Shown here: positions 9,484-17,304 of the stretch, piece after piece | How the letters are laid out: every line of letters starts with the position of its first letter | How positions within the stretch are numbered: the stretch's first letter is position 1 | NCBI RefSeq assembly: GCF_000964545.1 | Contig: NZ_BBVD01000013.1 | Coordinates: forward strand, 62,001 to 126,000 | Origin: Comamonas thiooxydans | GTDB taxonomy: Bacteria; Pseudomonadota; Gammaproteobacteria; Burkholderiales; Burkholderiaceae_C | Length of the DNA: 64,000 nucleotides | Direction: 5' to 3' | The notes under the pieces: model-generated | What the model was told of the DNA's origin: nothing | The model's database searches: none | Seen by the model: the letters and a program-made list of their open reading frames with translations, nothing else | Program-made: the position numbers and the translations under genes

Positions 9484-9598
9484 CTTGATCTGGACTTTGC
9501 CTGATTCGCGGCTCTGCCCTGGTGCAGCGCTATCAATTTCAAGGGCTCAATGCTTGCGTGTTGACGCAAGCTGCAGGGGCAGGCCATGGGACTTGCCC

Positions 9599-9616
9599 AT
9601 GGTCCGTTTGGCTGAT
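9599..9616. promoter_or_regulatory. Imperfect operator-like dyad (site 4)
   Basis: ATGGTCC, spacer GTTT, GGCTGAT: 11 of 14 half-site matches to the recurring motif with the same spacing. It lies 60 bases before the SDR start at 9676. Confidence 0.45.
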
Positions 9617-9675
9617 GTCCTGAAAGCGTTTCGTACAGAGCATGGGCGGGTCTGAACGCAATCATAGGAAGAGAC

Positions 9676-10446
9676 ATGAACGAGATTTTTCGCCAGTTTT
9701 CGCTGGAGGGGAAGGTGGCCGTGGTGACCGGCGCGGGCAAGGGTATCGGTCGTGCATGCGCTGTCACGCTGGCCAAGGCCGGCGCCGATGTGGCGCTGTT
9801 TGCGCGCACCGAGGCGGATCTGAAGGCAGTCAAGGCCGAAATTGAAGCGCTGGGCCGCCGTGCCATTGCCGTGCAGGGCGATGTGAACAAGGAAGAAGAT
9901 CTGGACAAGCTCATCGTCCGCACTGTGGAGGAGCTGGGCAAGATCAATGTGCTCATCAACAATGTGGGCGGTGGCGGCCCCAACGACCCGCGCAAGGTGG
10001 CGGGCAAGGCCGTGGGCGACATGCTGGCCTTCAATGTGGTGCCTGCATACACGCTGATCCAGAAGGCGGCCGCGGCCATGGAAGCTGCGGGCGGCGGAGC
10101 CGTGGTCAATATCTCGTCGACGGCGGCACGCTACTCGCAAAAGTACTTCAGCGCCTATGGTGCGGCCAAGGCCGCTCTCAACCAGATGACACGCTGCCTG
10201 GCGCAGGACTTTGGTCCCAGGGTGCGTATCAACGCCATCGAGCCCGGCACCATCATGACCGATGCACTGGCGCCGTTTCTCACGCCGGATCGCAAGGAGC
10301 GCATGGAAAAGACCACACCCATGGCACGCATGGGCCAGCCCGAAGACATCGCCAGTGCCGCGCTGTTTCTGGCCAGCCCCGCATCGAGCTGGGTGACCGG
10401 TAAAGTGCTGGGGGTGGACGGAGGTGTGGAAGCGCCCAACTTCTGA
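9676..10446 (+). CDS. Short-chain dehydrogenase, 7-alpha-hydroxysteroid dehydrogenase-like
   Basis: This 256-residue classical SDR closely follows the HdhA (7-alpha-hydroxysteroid dehydrogenase) pattern. It has TGAGKGIG for the cofactor (about 18-25), a distinctive NNVGGGGP (HdhA has NNAGGGGP), catalytic Ser147/148, Tyr161 and Lys165, an INAIEPGTIMTDAL segment and a C-terminal GKVLGVDGGV. The start ATG follows GGAAGAGAC. It is a single gene with a terminator at 10489. The expected role is NAD(P)-linked oxidation of the 7-alpha-hydroxyl of bile acids such as cholate. Other SDR substrates remain possible, since SDR specificity is hard to read from sequence. Confidence 0.62.
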   Translation: MNEIFRQFSLEGKVAVVTGAGKGIGRACAVTLAKAGADVALFARTEADLKAVKAEIEALGRRAIAVQGDVNKEEDLDKLIVRTVEELGKINVLINNVGGGGPNDPRKVAGKAVGDMLAFNVVPAYTLIQKAAAAMEAAGGGAVVNISSTAARYSQKYFSAYGAAKAALNQMTRCLAQDFGPRVRINAIEPGTIMTDALAPFLTPDRKERMEKTTPMARMGQPEDIASAALFLASPASSWVTGKVLGVDGGVEAPNF

Positions 10447-10488
10447 GTCTGATGGCATCGCTCAGGCGGGAGCGGCCGCCTTGCACAG

Positions 10489-10515
10489 AAAAAGGGGAGC
10501 TTGGGCTCCCTTTTT
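10489..10515 (+). terminator. Rho-independent terminator
   Basis: GGGAGC pairs with GCTCCC around TTGG, extended by an A-run facing a T-run (TTTTT). It lies about 40 bases after the SDR stop at 10446. Confidence 0.8.
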
Positions 10516-10708
10516 CTTTGCCCTGTTGACGATGTCGCTTGAGCCGGTCCGTAGCAGGAATCGAGCCGCTGCGTTCCCGGTCAAGCGCAATTGCAAGGTC
10601 TGCAAGCTGCTGCCACGGATGGCGTGGCTGCTGTGCGGTGGTGGTCCGATGTGTCTTCAGCATGCCATCGCCCGAGCCGCTTGTCAGCTGTCTGATGGCC
10701 GACCTTGG

Positions 10709-11644
10709 TCATGCCCTGGAGCGGATTTGCTCCTGCATCAGGTCCACGAAGGCCTTGACCTTTGCCGGTCGGAATCGTGCGGTCGGGAACACGGCATGAA
10801 CGCCCCCCGATGGCAGAGACCAACTGGGCAGCACCTGTATCAGCGCGCCGCTTTTCAAATCATCGGCCACGGCAAAGTCGGGCAGTACCGACAAGCCCGC
10901 TCCATGACGCACGGCTTCGCGCACGGCCAGTGTCGCATCGAGCGAGATCACAGGGTGCACTGTCACGCTCTGGCGCTCCAGCTCGCTGCGCGAGAAGCTC
11001 CAGTTGCAGGGTTCACGCAAGGCCGTGTTCGCGACAAAGGGAAGCTCGCTGATGTGCTGTGGCTGTTTGAGCTGCGTCACTTGCCGGCGCAATGAGGGAG
11101 CGGCGACCAGCAATTGCCTGAAGCTCCCGATCTGACGGGCCTGCACATTCAAGTGGGAAAGCCAGCCGACGCGGATTGCCAGCTCGACCTGCCCCGACAT
11201 CAGATCAAGCGGCTGGTCGCTGAACACGGCGTCCACCTTGCATTGGGGGTAGTGCCGCGTGAACTCGGTGATGGCTGGCACCACTGCCGTGATGCCATAG
11301 TCCAGCGGGGCGGTCAGACGCAAGGTTCCCGAAGGCTCGGCCGCAACTTCCCCCAGCTCGTCGAAAGCATCGCCCGCTTCCTTGAGGATGGATGCGCAGC
11401 GTTGATAAAAGATCCGGCCTGCATCGGTGGGAACGACCTTGCGGGTGGTGCGGGTCAGAAGCGTCGTGTGGAATTCGCGCTCCAGCCTTGCGACCTGCTG
11501 GCTGACCACGGCCTTGGTGATGCCCAGCCGGTCCGCGGCCGCCGTGAAACTGCCGGTTTCCACCACGGCCGCGAAGTAGGCCAGGCGCTTGAGATTGGCA
11601 AGCCTGCCGGCGACGGATTCTTCTGAATTGTTTGCTATTGACAT
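10709..11644 (-). CDS. LysR-family transcriptional regulator
   Basis: This is a 311-residue LysR regulator. The winged helix-turn-helix (about residues 16-75) carries the family pattern FAAVVETGSFTAAADRLGITKAVVSQQVARLE followed by LLTRTTRKVVPTDAG. A substrate-binding domain follows and ends normally. It is divergent from the DsbA-like gene at 11724 with only about 80 bases between them. By LysR habit it probably controls that gene and itself. No operator of the steroid type lies here, which argues for a separate regulon. Confidence 0.88.
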   Translation of the reverse strand: MSIANNSEESVAGRLANLKRLAYFAAVVETGSFTAAADRLGITKAVVSQQVARLEREFHTTLLTRTTRKVVPTDAGRIFYQRCASILKEAGDAFDELGEVAAEPSGTLRLTAPLDYGITAVVPAITEFTRHYPQCKVDAVFSDQPLDLMSGQVELAIRVGWLSHLNVQARQIGSFRQLLVAAPSLRRQVTQLKQPQHISELPFVANTALREPCNWSFSRSELERQSVTVHPVISLDATLAVREAVRHGAGLSVLPDFAVADDLKSGALIQVLPSWSLPSGGVHAVFPTARFRPAKVKAFVDLMQEQIRSRA

Positions 11645-11723
11645 ACAGTTTATCTATTCGATCAGGCTTTTTCTGTCAATGCTTTGTTCCTACGATCACG
11701 GTATTGAAGCAACGGAGCCCTCG

Positions 11724-12362
11724 GTGACCAAGACCCTGCATTACGTATTCGATCCCCTGTGCGGCTGGTGCTACGGTGCCGCCGCAGCGGTGGCGGCCTT
11801 GGGCAAAGTGCCTGAGGTCGAACTGCGCCTGCTGCCCAGCGGCCTTTTCGCAGGCGCGGGTGCACGTCTCATGGACGATGGCTTTGCCGCCTATGCCTGG
11901 AGCAACGATCAGCGCATCGAGCGCCTGACGGGGCAGCGCTTTAGCGAGCGCTACCGCAGCCATGTGCTGTCGGATCGTCAGCAACTGTTCGACAGCGGCC
12001 CGGCCACCCTGGCGCTGAGCGCTGTCAGTCTGTGCACCCCAGAGCGTGAGCTTGACGCCCTTGAGTCCATTCAGCATGCCCGCTACGTCAATGGCGAGGA
12101 CATCACGCAACCGGACACATTGATGGCCGTTCTGCAGGCCCTGGGGCTGGAGCAGGCTGCTGCAAGCCTGCGCCGGTCCGATGGTGAACTGCTGGCTGCC
12201 AATCGAGCCCGCATCGAGAGTGCAAAGGCGCTGCAGAGCCAGCTTGGTGCGCGTGGCGTTCCAAGCTTCATTCTGGAAACCAATGGCCAGCGCCAATTGC
12301 TGAACTCCAGTGCCGCTTACTCCAACCCGCAGGCCTTTGCCGAGCAGCTCAGCGCGGCCTGA
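11724..12362 (+). CDS. DsbA-family thioredoxin-fold protein
   Basis: This protein of about 212 residues belongs to the DsbA/FrnE-like group. The redox motif Cys13-Gly-Trp-Cys16 sits in HYVFDPLCGWCYGA at the N-terminus, followed by a helical insert. The end has GVPSFILETNGQ, with the cis-proline typical of the fold (VPSF). There is no signal peptide with the chosen start, so it is likely cytoplasmic like FrnE-type proteins. I chose GTG 11724 because ACGGAGCCCTCG precedes it; ATG 11679 would add 15 residues. It leads a rightward group with the lipoprotein-like MBL protein and two small genes, opposite a LysR regulator. Confidence 0.75.
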   Translation: MTKTLHYVFDPLCGWCYGAAAAVAALGKVPEVELRLLPSGLFAGAGARLMDDGFAAYAWSNDQRIERLTGQRFSERYRSHVLSDRQQLFDSGPATLALSAVSLCTPERELDALESIQHARYVNGEDITQPDTLMAVLQALGLEQAAASLRRSDGELLAANRARIESAKALQSQLGARGVPSFILETNGQRQLLNSSAAYSNPQAFAEQLSAA

Positions 12363-12412
12363 GCCTTTCGCGTCTGACCCCCGCCATTTTTGAAATTCAC
12401 TGAAGGACCATC

Positions 12413-13312
12413 ATGATGAATCGCCGAGACTTTGTTCAAACCGCTGCCGCTGTCGGCATTGCCACAGGCCTGGCTGGTTGCGCCGCAGCTGTGAGCGGCC
12501 ATTCCAGGCTGCAATGGAAGCACTTTCCCGCAGGCGACAAAGGCTTCTTCCGTGCGCCCGTGCTGCTCTCGGGCGATAGGGAGGCCATTCTCATCGACGG
12601 CGGCTTTTCCCTGCCCGATGGACGCGCCGTGGCCGAAGCCATCAAGGCATCGGGCAAGCAGCTGACCACCATCTACGTCAGCCAGAGCGACCCGGACTAT
12701 TACTTCAGCCTGGGCTCGATCAAGGCCGCCTTCCCCGATGCCAGGGTGCTGGCCGCCTCCGACACCATTGCCGCCATCCGTGCCAATGTGCAAAAGAAGA
12801 TAGCTACCTGGGCGCCCCAGCTCAAGGAGAACGGTCCGCAGAAGCTCGCCGACATCGTCTTTCCTGAAGCCTATGACGGCCCTGCACTGATGCTGGAAGG
12901 CAACACCATCGAAATCGTCAAGGCACAAGGACTGGAGAACCGCCGCTACCTGTGGGTCCCCTCGCTGAATGCAGTCTTCGGTGGCGTGCTGATCTTCTCC
13001 GGGTTGCATGTGTGGACGGCCGATACCCCGACGGCTGCCTCTCGCGCGGCCTGGGTAAAGAACCTGGAAGCCATCGCCGCCCGCAATCCGGCCGTGGTCG
13101 TGCCGGGCCACCTGGGCGCCCATGAAGCGCTGGATGTTTCGGCCGTGAACTACACCCGCGAGTACCTGCTGGCCTTCGAACAGGAGCTGGCCAGGGCGGC
13201 CAATGGCGACGCGCTGATCGCAGCCATGAACAAGCGCTACCCTGACGCCGGCCTGGCCGCCGCGCTGCAGATCGGCGCAAAGGTGGCCATGGGTGAGATG
13301 AAGTGGGGCTGA
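12413..13312 (+). CDS. Exported metallo-beta-lactamase-fold protein with altered metal site
   Basis: This 299-residue protein starts with a twin-arginine/lipoprotein-like signal (MNRRDFVQTAA...GLAGC, Cys23), so it is probably exported and possibly lipid-anchored. The body has the metallo-beta-lactamase fold pattern: ILIDGGFSLPDG, a conserved strand before the metal loop, and VVVPGHLGAHE late. The metal loop reads SQSDPDYY (residues 90-97) where active family members have SHSHPDH-like, so three histidines are replaced by Gln91, Asp93 and Tyr96. Activity is therefore uncertain. An AAGGA site lies before ATG 12413. It appears co-transcribed with the DsbA-like gene and the SnoaL-like gene after it. 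Confidence 0.72.
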   Translation: MMNRRDFVQTAAAVGIATGLAGCAAAVSGHSRLQWKHFPAGDKGFFRAPVLLSGDREAILIDGGFSLPDGRAVAEAIKASGKQLTTIYVSQSDPDYYFSLGSIKAAFPDARVLAASDTIAAIRANVQKKIATWAPQLKENGPQKLADIVFPEAYDGPALMLEGNTIEIVKAQGLENRRYLWVPSLNAVFGGVLIFSGLHVWTADTPTAASRAAWVKNLEAIAARNPAVVVPGHLGAHEALDVSAVNYTREYLLAFEQELARAANGDALIAAMNKRYPDAGLAAALQIGAKVAMGEMKWG

Positions 13313-13320
13313 AGCCCGGG

Positions 13321-13722
13321 ATGCACACCATGACCACCAATCTGGATATCATCCGCGCGACCTACGAAGGTTCGTCCGAAGAGAACGGCAGGAATCTGCT
13401 GGCAGCACTGGCGCCCGATGCCCAATGGACCGAGGCCGCCGGTTTCCCCTATGCAGGAACCTACGTCGGCCCGCAGCAGATCGTCGCGGGCGTGTTCCAG
13501 CGGCTGGCGACGGAGTGGGACGGCTACAGCGCCAAGGTCCACACCTACCTGGCCGATGGCGACCGTGTGGCAGCTTTCGGCGTCTATTCGGGAACCTACC
13601 GCAAGACGGGCAAGGCGATGATGGCGGGCTTCGCTCACCTGTACCGGCTCAAGGAGGGCAGGATCACGAGCATGGAGCAGTATGTGGACAGCCACCTGGT
13701 GCAGCAGGCGCTGCTGGCCTGA
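13321..13722 (+). CDS. SnoaL/NTF2-like small protein
   Basis: This protein of about 133 residues has the cone-shaped NTF2/SnoaL-like fold pattern. An N-terminal helix leads into LLAALAPDAQWTEAAGFPYAGTYVGPQQIVAGVF, followed by beta strands ending in YRLKEGRITSMEQYVDS. Such proteins include isomerases, hydratases and ligand-binding proteins; no catalytic set is recognisable here. Start choices are ATG 13321 or ATG 13330. It lies eight bases after the MBL-fold gene and 18 bases before the next small gene, so it is part of the same rightward group. Confidence 0.68.
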   Translation: MHTMTTNLDIIRATYEGSSEENGRNLLAALAPDAQWTEAAGFPYAGTYVGPQQIVAGVFQRLATEWDGYSAKVHTYLADGDRVAAFGVYSGTYRKTGKAMMAGFAHLYRLKEGRITSMEQYVDSHLVQQALLA

Positions 13723-13740
13723 GCGCGACGGAGTCCTGTC

Positions 13741-14001
13741 ATGAGCGAAGTCAATGCGCAGCTGCAAGCCATTCTGTCGCTGATGCGAGCCGGGCAATGG
13801 AATGCCGCGCACGATGCCGTGCAGCGACATGAAGGCCTGCTCGCGGCCTGGCTGCACGGACTGCTGCATCTGCAGGAAGGCGATCTGGAGGACGCCGAGA
13901 ACTGGTATGAGCGGGCAGGCCTGCGCTTCAGGCAGCGCGGCACGCTGCAGCAGGAGCTGGCCCGGTTCGAAGCGGCGCTGCGCGCTCGGTCCGGCGCGTG
14001 A
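13741..14001 (+). CDS. Small helical repeat (TPR-like) protein
   Basis: This 86-residue, wholly helical protein has two TPR-like helix pairs: LMRAGQWNAAHDAVQRHEG and LLHLQEGDLEDAENWYERAG. GACGGAGTCCTGTC precedes the ATG. It is the last gene of the group starting at 11724. I do not recognise a function; small TPR proteins usually mediate protein contacts. Confidence 0.6.
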   Translation: MSEVNAQLQAILSLMRAGQWNAAHDAVQRHEGLLAAWLHGLLHLQEGDLEDAENWYERAGLRFRQRGTLQQELARFEAALRARSGA

Positions 14002-14053
14002 ACCCGAGGCCGGCCGTCCGAGAGCCGGCTTTTTGGCGGCAGAGCTGGAAGCC

Positions 14054-14887
14054 TCATCCCAGTGCCTGTCGGGCGAGATGCGCAACGGCCAGTTGCCTGT
14101 TGGCCCTGGTGCGCTCTCCGTCTTCCAGGAACCAGGCTGCCGACAAAGCGGCGTGAGCCATAACCCATTTGAGTAAACGCCAACGTTCCAGCCCCGTGAC
14201 ATTGATGACTACTGCAAGCTGCCGCGCAAAGCGCCCCGGGTCGGTGCAAGTCTCCAGGTCGGGGTTGCACAGCACGCTAACGTAGTCGTAGTACCGCTCA
14301 CCTGTGACGCGCTTTGGATCTATCGCCAGCCATCCACGTCTGTCGAAATCGAGTATGTTGCCATGGTGCGCGTCGCCATGCAGGACGACAGGCTCGCGCT
14401 GCTCATGCAGCAGCTCAGCTGCCACCGTTGCGCATTCGGCCATCAAGCCGCCTTCCTGCTGCGCCATCAACGCGAGTGACCTAAAAAAATCCGTCAGCGG
14501 CAGCAGTTCTTCGGGTGGTGCCGAGGACCTCTTTGAATGCAGTTGCTCGATGGTGCGGCAGATACAGCTTGTCGCTGCATCATCTTCGCCTTCTCTAGCC
14601 ATGTGCAGCAAATGCCTGGAGCCGGTTGCGCGCTCCATCAGCAGCGCTCCTGAATCTTGGTCGCAAGCATAGACTCGCGCTGCTCCATTGCCGTCCCACC
14701 ATTGAAGCACTCTGCCTCCGATGCGCTCGTCAAGGTTTCGCGTGATCTTGATCATCGCAGGAAGATCTGCCCAGTTCCTTGCAAGGATGACTGGCAGAAG
14801 GTCACTTGTATGAGTTGTGAAGGGGTCACCAGCCGCCTTCGCACTCCAGCGGTGGAGATGGATATCAAACAGGTCAAGGTTGGGCAT
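14054..14887 (-). CDS. APH(6)-like aminoglycoside/hydroxyurea phosphotransferase
   Basis: This 277-residue small-molecule kinase is of the APH(6) (StrB-like) type. The catalytic loop VVLHGDAHHGNILDFDRRGWLAIDPKRVTGERYYDY shows the Brenner motif HGDxHxxN and the metal-binding Asp in AIDPK. An N-terminal lobe with ALLMERATGSRHL precedes it. Family members phosphorylate streptomycin or hydroxyurea, but many chromosomal homologues give no resistance, so the substrate is unknown. It begins a leftward set of genes unrelated to steroids, with lower GC and different codon use to the right (15.7-17.1 kb), suggesting acquired DNA. Confidence 0.78.
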   Translation of the reverse strand: MPNLDLFDIHLHRWSAKAAGDPFTTHTSDLLPVILARNWADLPAMIKITRNLDERIGGRVLQWWDGNGAARVYACDQDSGALLMERATGSRHLLHMAREGEDDAATSCICRTIEQLHSKRSSAPPEELLPLTDFFRSLALMAQQEGGLMAECATVAAELLHEQREPVVLHGDAHHGNILDFDRRGWLAIDPKRVTGERYYDYVSVLCNPDLETCTDPGRFARQLAVVINVTGLERWRLLKWVMAHAALSAAWFLEDGERTRANRQLAVAHLARQALG

Positions 14888-15167
14888 CTGGCTGATTTTC
14901 GAGCTAACTCATGCAATCCGAAGATGTGGTGCGATATCCAATGTCCGCTGACGGCTGTGGTTTCAACGGGTCAATGCAGCTCCTTGACCGGGGCTCCGCA
15001 GTGTCGGGCATGCCTGGGAAGGTCGGCTGGGTGGTGTGCTCAATTTCTCCGGCATTACTTTCTTCCGGTGCTCAAGCCAGCTTCCACAAGCAGCCAAGGC
15101 CATGCTACGGACATTGGTCGCCCTGAAAGGGCCCCCCGACTTCTGAGCAAGGGTCTTGTCCGGAGGT

Positions 15168-15659
15168 TCAGTCCTCGCTCTCACGCGGGTAGCCTGCGTC
15201 TGCCCAGCGCTGTGCAGAAGCACGGGTGAGACTATGGTCCGGCCGGACTCGTACCTTGGCCAATTCGCTGCCGTCCGCCGCGGTGGCAGTGAGAGTCGCC
15301 GTGGGATTGTCCTCATCGGGCTCAATATCGAGAGCCACCGTCACGCGCAATCCGCGAACTTCAATCTGTATGGCTTTGTGCAGCAGCGCTGCCTGGTGTT
15401 GCTCATGGCGACGTATCACCTCGCTGGCAGTCTTTACCAGCGTGTTGAAGGCCGACACGTCAAGAGGCTTGGGATTCTTCTTGTCGCGCCCCATGGTCCA
15501 TGGGCCGACCAGAGCAGGTTCCGCCTGGCCGTCCTGAGTCATTGACACCGCCCAGCCATCGTCGTCTTCATTCTTGATGACGCGGGCTTCCCAGCCCTTG
15601 TGGTGCCAAAGGCGGTCTTCGAAGATGGAGACGTCTTCTGGTTCGAGTTCTGCTGGCAT
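15168..15659 (-). CDS. Conserved hypothetical protein
   Basis: This 163-residue acidic soluble protein has no signal peptide, membrane segment or recognised catalytic motif. An N-terminal part (EDRLWHHKGWEARVIKNEDDDGWAVSMTQDG) suggests a small beta-rich domain. The middle is helical (VSAFNTLVKTASEVIRRHEQHQAALLHKAIQ), and the end is a beta-rich segment. Frame length and composition support a real gene. I cannot assign a function. Confidence 0.5.
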   Translation of the reverse strand: MPAELEPEDVSIFEDRLWHHKGWEARVIKNEDDDGWAVSMTQDGQAEPALVGPWTMGRDKKNPKPLDVSAFNTLVKTASEVIRRHEQHQAALLHKAIQIEVRGLRVTVALDIEPDEDNPTATLTATAADGSELAKVRVRPDHSLTRASAQRWADAGYPRESED

Positions 15660-15897
15660 TTCTGGACTTTTTCTGGAGCTATCAAGTCCAAAGTCTACTG
15701 TTTCTTTATACAGCTCGTGAGGCTGGGTCTATCTCAAGCTTGGGCGTTGTGGGCCATGCATGCCCTGACCAGGTCGATGCAGAGGCCGGCATTGGGCAAG
15801 AGCGTCCTGGTTGAAAGCAGCGGCTGCACTCGAGCATCGATTCAACCCAAAGCCACCATCAATTGACGAGCCTCATTCGTCCATCTGGAGTGAGAGA

Positions 15898-16374
15898 CTA
15901 AAGTTCATGGCTATACACGATGAAACCGCTATGTTTGGCTAACTTGTCGTAGAGCGCTCGGCCGGCTTCATTGGTTGCTTGTGTTTGCCAATAGACGCGA
16001 TTTGAGCCAGCCAGCATTGCTTGCTTATAGACCTTGCTGATCAGGGCCTTGCCAACTCCAAGCTGACGCCTTTTCGGGGCCGTGAAAAGATCCTGCAGAT
16101 AGCAGACCGGACCAAGTCTCGTAGTACTACGGTGAAATATGTAATGCGCTAGACCAACCACTTCTCCTGCATCTTCAGCGACCAGCGCAAATACAGGTTC
16201 GATGGGATTGAAGAATCGCTCCCAGGTTTTTTGGGTAATTTCCTTCGCCAGTCCGGTTGCTCCGGACCTTCCATAGAAAGCGTTATAGCCATCCCAGAGT
16301 GAAAGCCAGGCTTCAAAGTCATGTGGTTGGACTTCTCTTACTACGACAGTTGTTGCAGCGTCACTTTTAGACAT
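15898..16374 (-). CDS. GNAT-family N-acetyltransferase
   Basis: This 158-residue GNAT acetyltransferase has motif A at about 95-115 (LQDLFTAPKRRQLGVGKALISKVY, with the Q/R-x-x-G-x-G/A acetyl-CoA loop) and motif B with NEAGRALYDKLAKHSGF near the end. It is a full-length single domain. It lies in the lower-GC stretch between the APH(6)-like kinase and the nucleotidyltransferase, all leftward. The substrate is unknown. Confidence 0.78.
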   Translation of the reverse strand: MSKSDAATTVVVREVQPHDFEAWLSLWDGYNAFYGRSGATGLAKEITQKTWERFFNPIEPVFALVAEDAGEVVGLAHYIFHRSTTRLGPVCYLQDLFTAPKRRQLGVGKALISKVYKQAMLAGSNRVYWQTQATNEAGRALYDKLAKHSGFIVYSHEL

Positions 16375-16497
16375 GGGAAAGACTTTTCATAGTGCGAGCC
16401 GTGAGTAAATTGAACGGTCTGCACCGAAGTGTAAGGTCTGCTCGTGGCCGGTAGGCCACCGTCCCGGCACGACCCAGGGCGGACATGCAGGCACACA

Positions 16498-17082
16498 TCA
16501 GAGTGCATCAATTCTCTGGGGCTGATGACCCTGGGCAACGATTCGCAGCCATGGCCAACGCGCTTGGTAAGACTCGGCCTTCTGTTGGAAAAGCTCACGA
16601 TGCGGGGTCAATGGATTGAGTGCCAAAACTCCGTCATAGATCAGATCCAGGCTGTTCGGTGCATAGAGGCCGCCTGGGCGAAGACCCACGCAGGTAGCAG
16701 GGATCAGGAATCGGTCTATTCCCTCGCAAGAGCTTCGCAGTGCCTCATATGGGCGACCGAAATATGACTCATACCACAAGTGAACCCGAGCTTGGTTCGT
16801 GACTTCAATCCTGATGCCCAGGTCGCGTAAGACGCGATCGGCATGTGCTTGTACTTTCTGCTCCGCACCGTCAGTGGTGCTCGATGGATCAAAGTAGAAG
16901 AGATCGTAGTCTTTGATGGAATCCTCTGGATTCCGCTGCGCCTGCAAATTCCACACTGTCTGAAATAAGCAGCCTGCAACAAGCCAGCCATCTGGAAGAT
17001 TCAAATCATCCCAGCGTTCAAGAATCGTACGATTGTTGATATTTTGGAGGACATCCGCAACGAAGCGCTCAGGCGTAGGCAT
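16498..17082 (-). CDS. Nucleotidyltransferase-family protein (NTP_transf_6-like)
   Basis: This protein of about 194 residues resembles the DUF925-type nucleotidyltransferase-like family. It has WLVAGCLFQTVWN, then SIKDYDLFYFDPSS, where the paired Asp of the KDYDLFYFD segment is the likely metal-binding motif. The closing part is SLDLIYDGVLALNPLTPHRELFQQKAESYQARWPWL. I chose ATG 17082; the frame extends upstream only through a TTG. Members are uncharacterised. It belongs to the lower-GC accessory stretch. Confidence 0.66.
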   Translation of the reverse strand: MPTPERFVADVLQNINNRTILERWDDLNLPDGWLVAGCLFQTVWNLQAQRNPEDSIKDYDLFYFDPSSTTDGAEQKVQAHADRVLRDLGIRIEVTNQARVHLWYESYFGRPYEALRSSCEGIDRFLIPATCVGLRPGGLYAPNSLDLIYDGVLALNPLTPHRELFQQKAESYQARWPWLRIVAQGHQPQRIDAL

Positions 17083-17304
17083 CGGGACAGTCAATCCTTG
17101 GTGGAGCAAAAGTGAGAGGCAGGTTCGAGCCTATTTTGCTTCAGTTGCGAAAACCCGCTTCCGGCCAGATGAAGCCCCTCGCTCCGGCTGGCCGCATGGT
17201 GGCAATCGGCAAAGGGCCAGGTGCTGCCGAAATACTGTGATGCCAATGGAAAACCGCCTGCGTGCATGGAGCACGCAGGCGGTTTCAGCTATCAAGGAGT
17301 ATCT

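Noticed and set aside
12413..14001. Steroid role for the MBL, SnoaL-like and TPR genes
   Set aside because: No operator-like motif lies at 11645-11723 or before these genes, and a dedicated LysR gene is divergent. SnoaL homology alone is not enough to call a ketosteroid isomerase.
15600..15866. An 88-residue plus-strand frame
   Set aside because: It overlaps the start of the hypothetical gene on the other strand and has no supporting feature.
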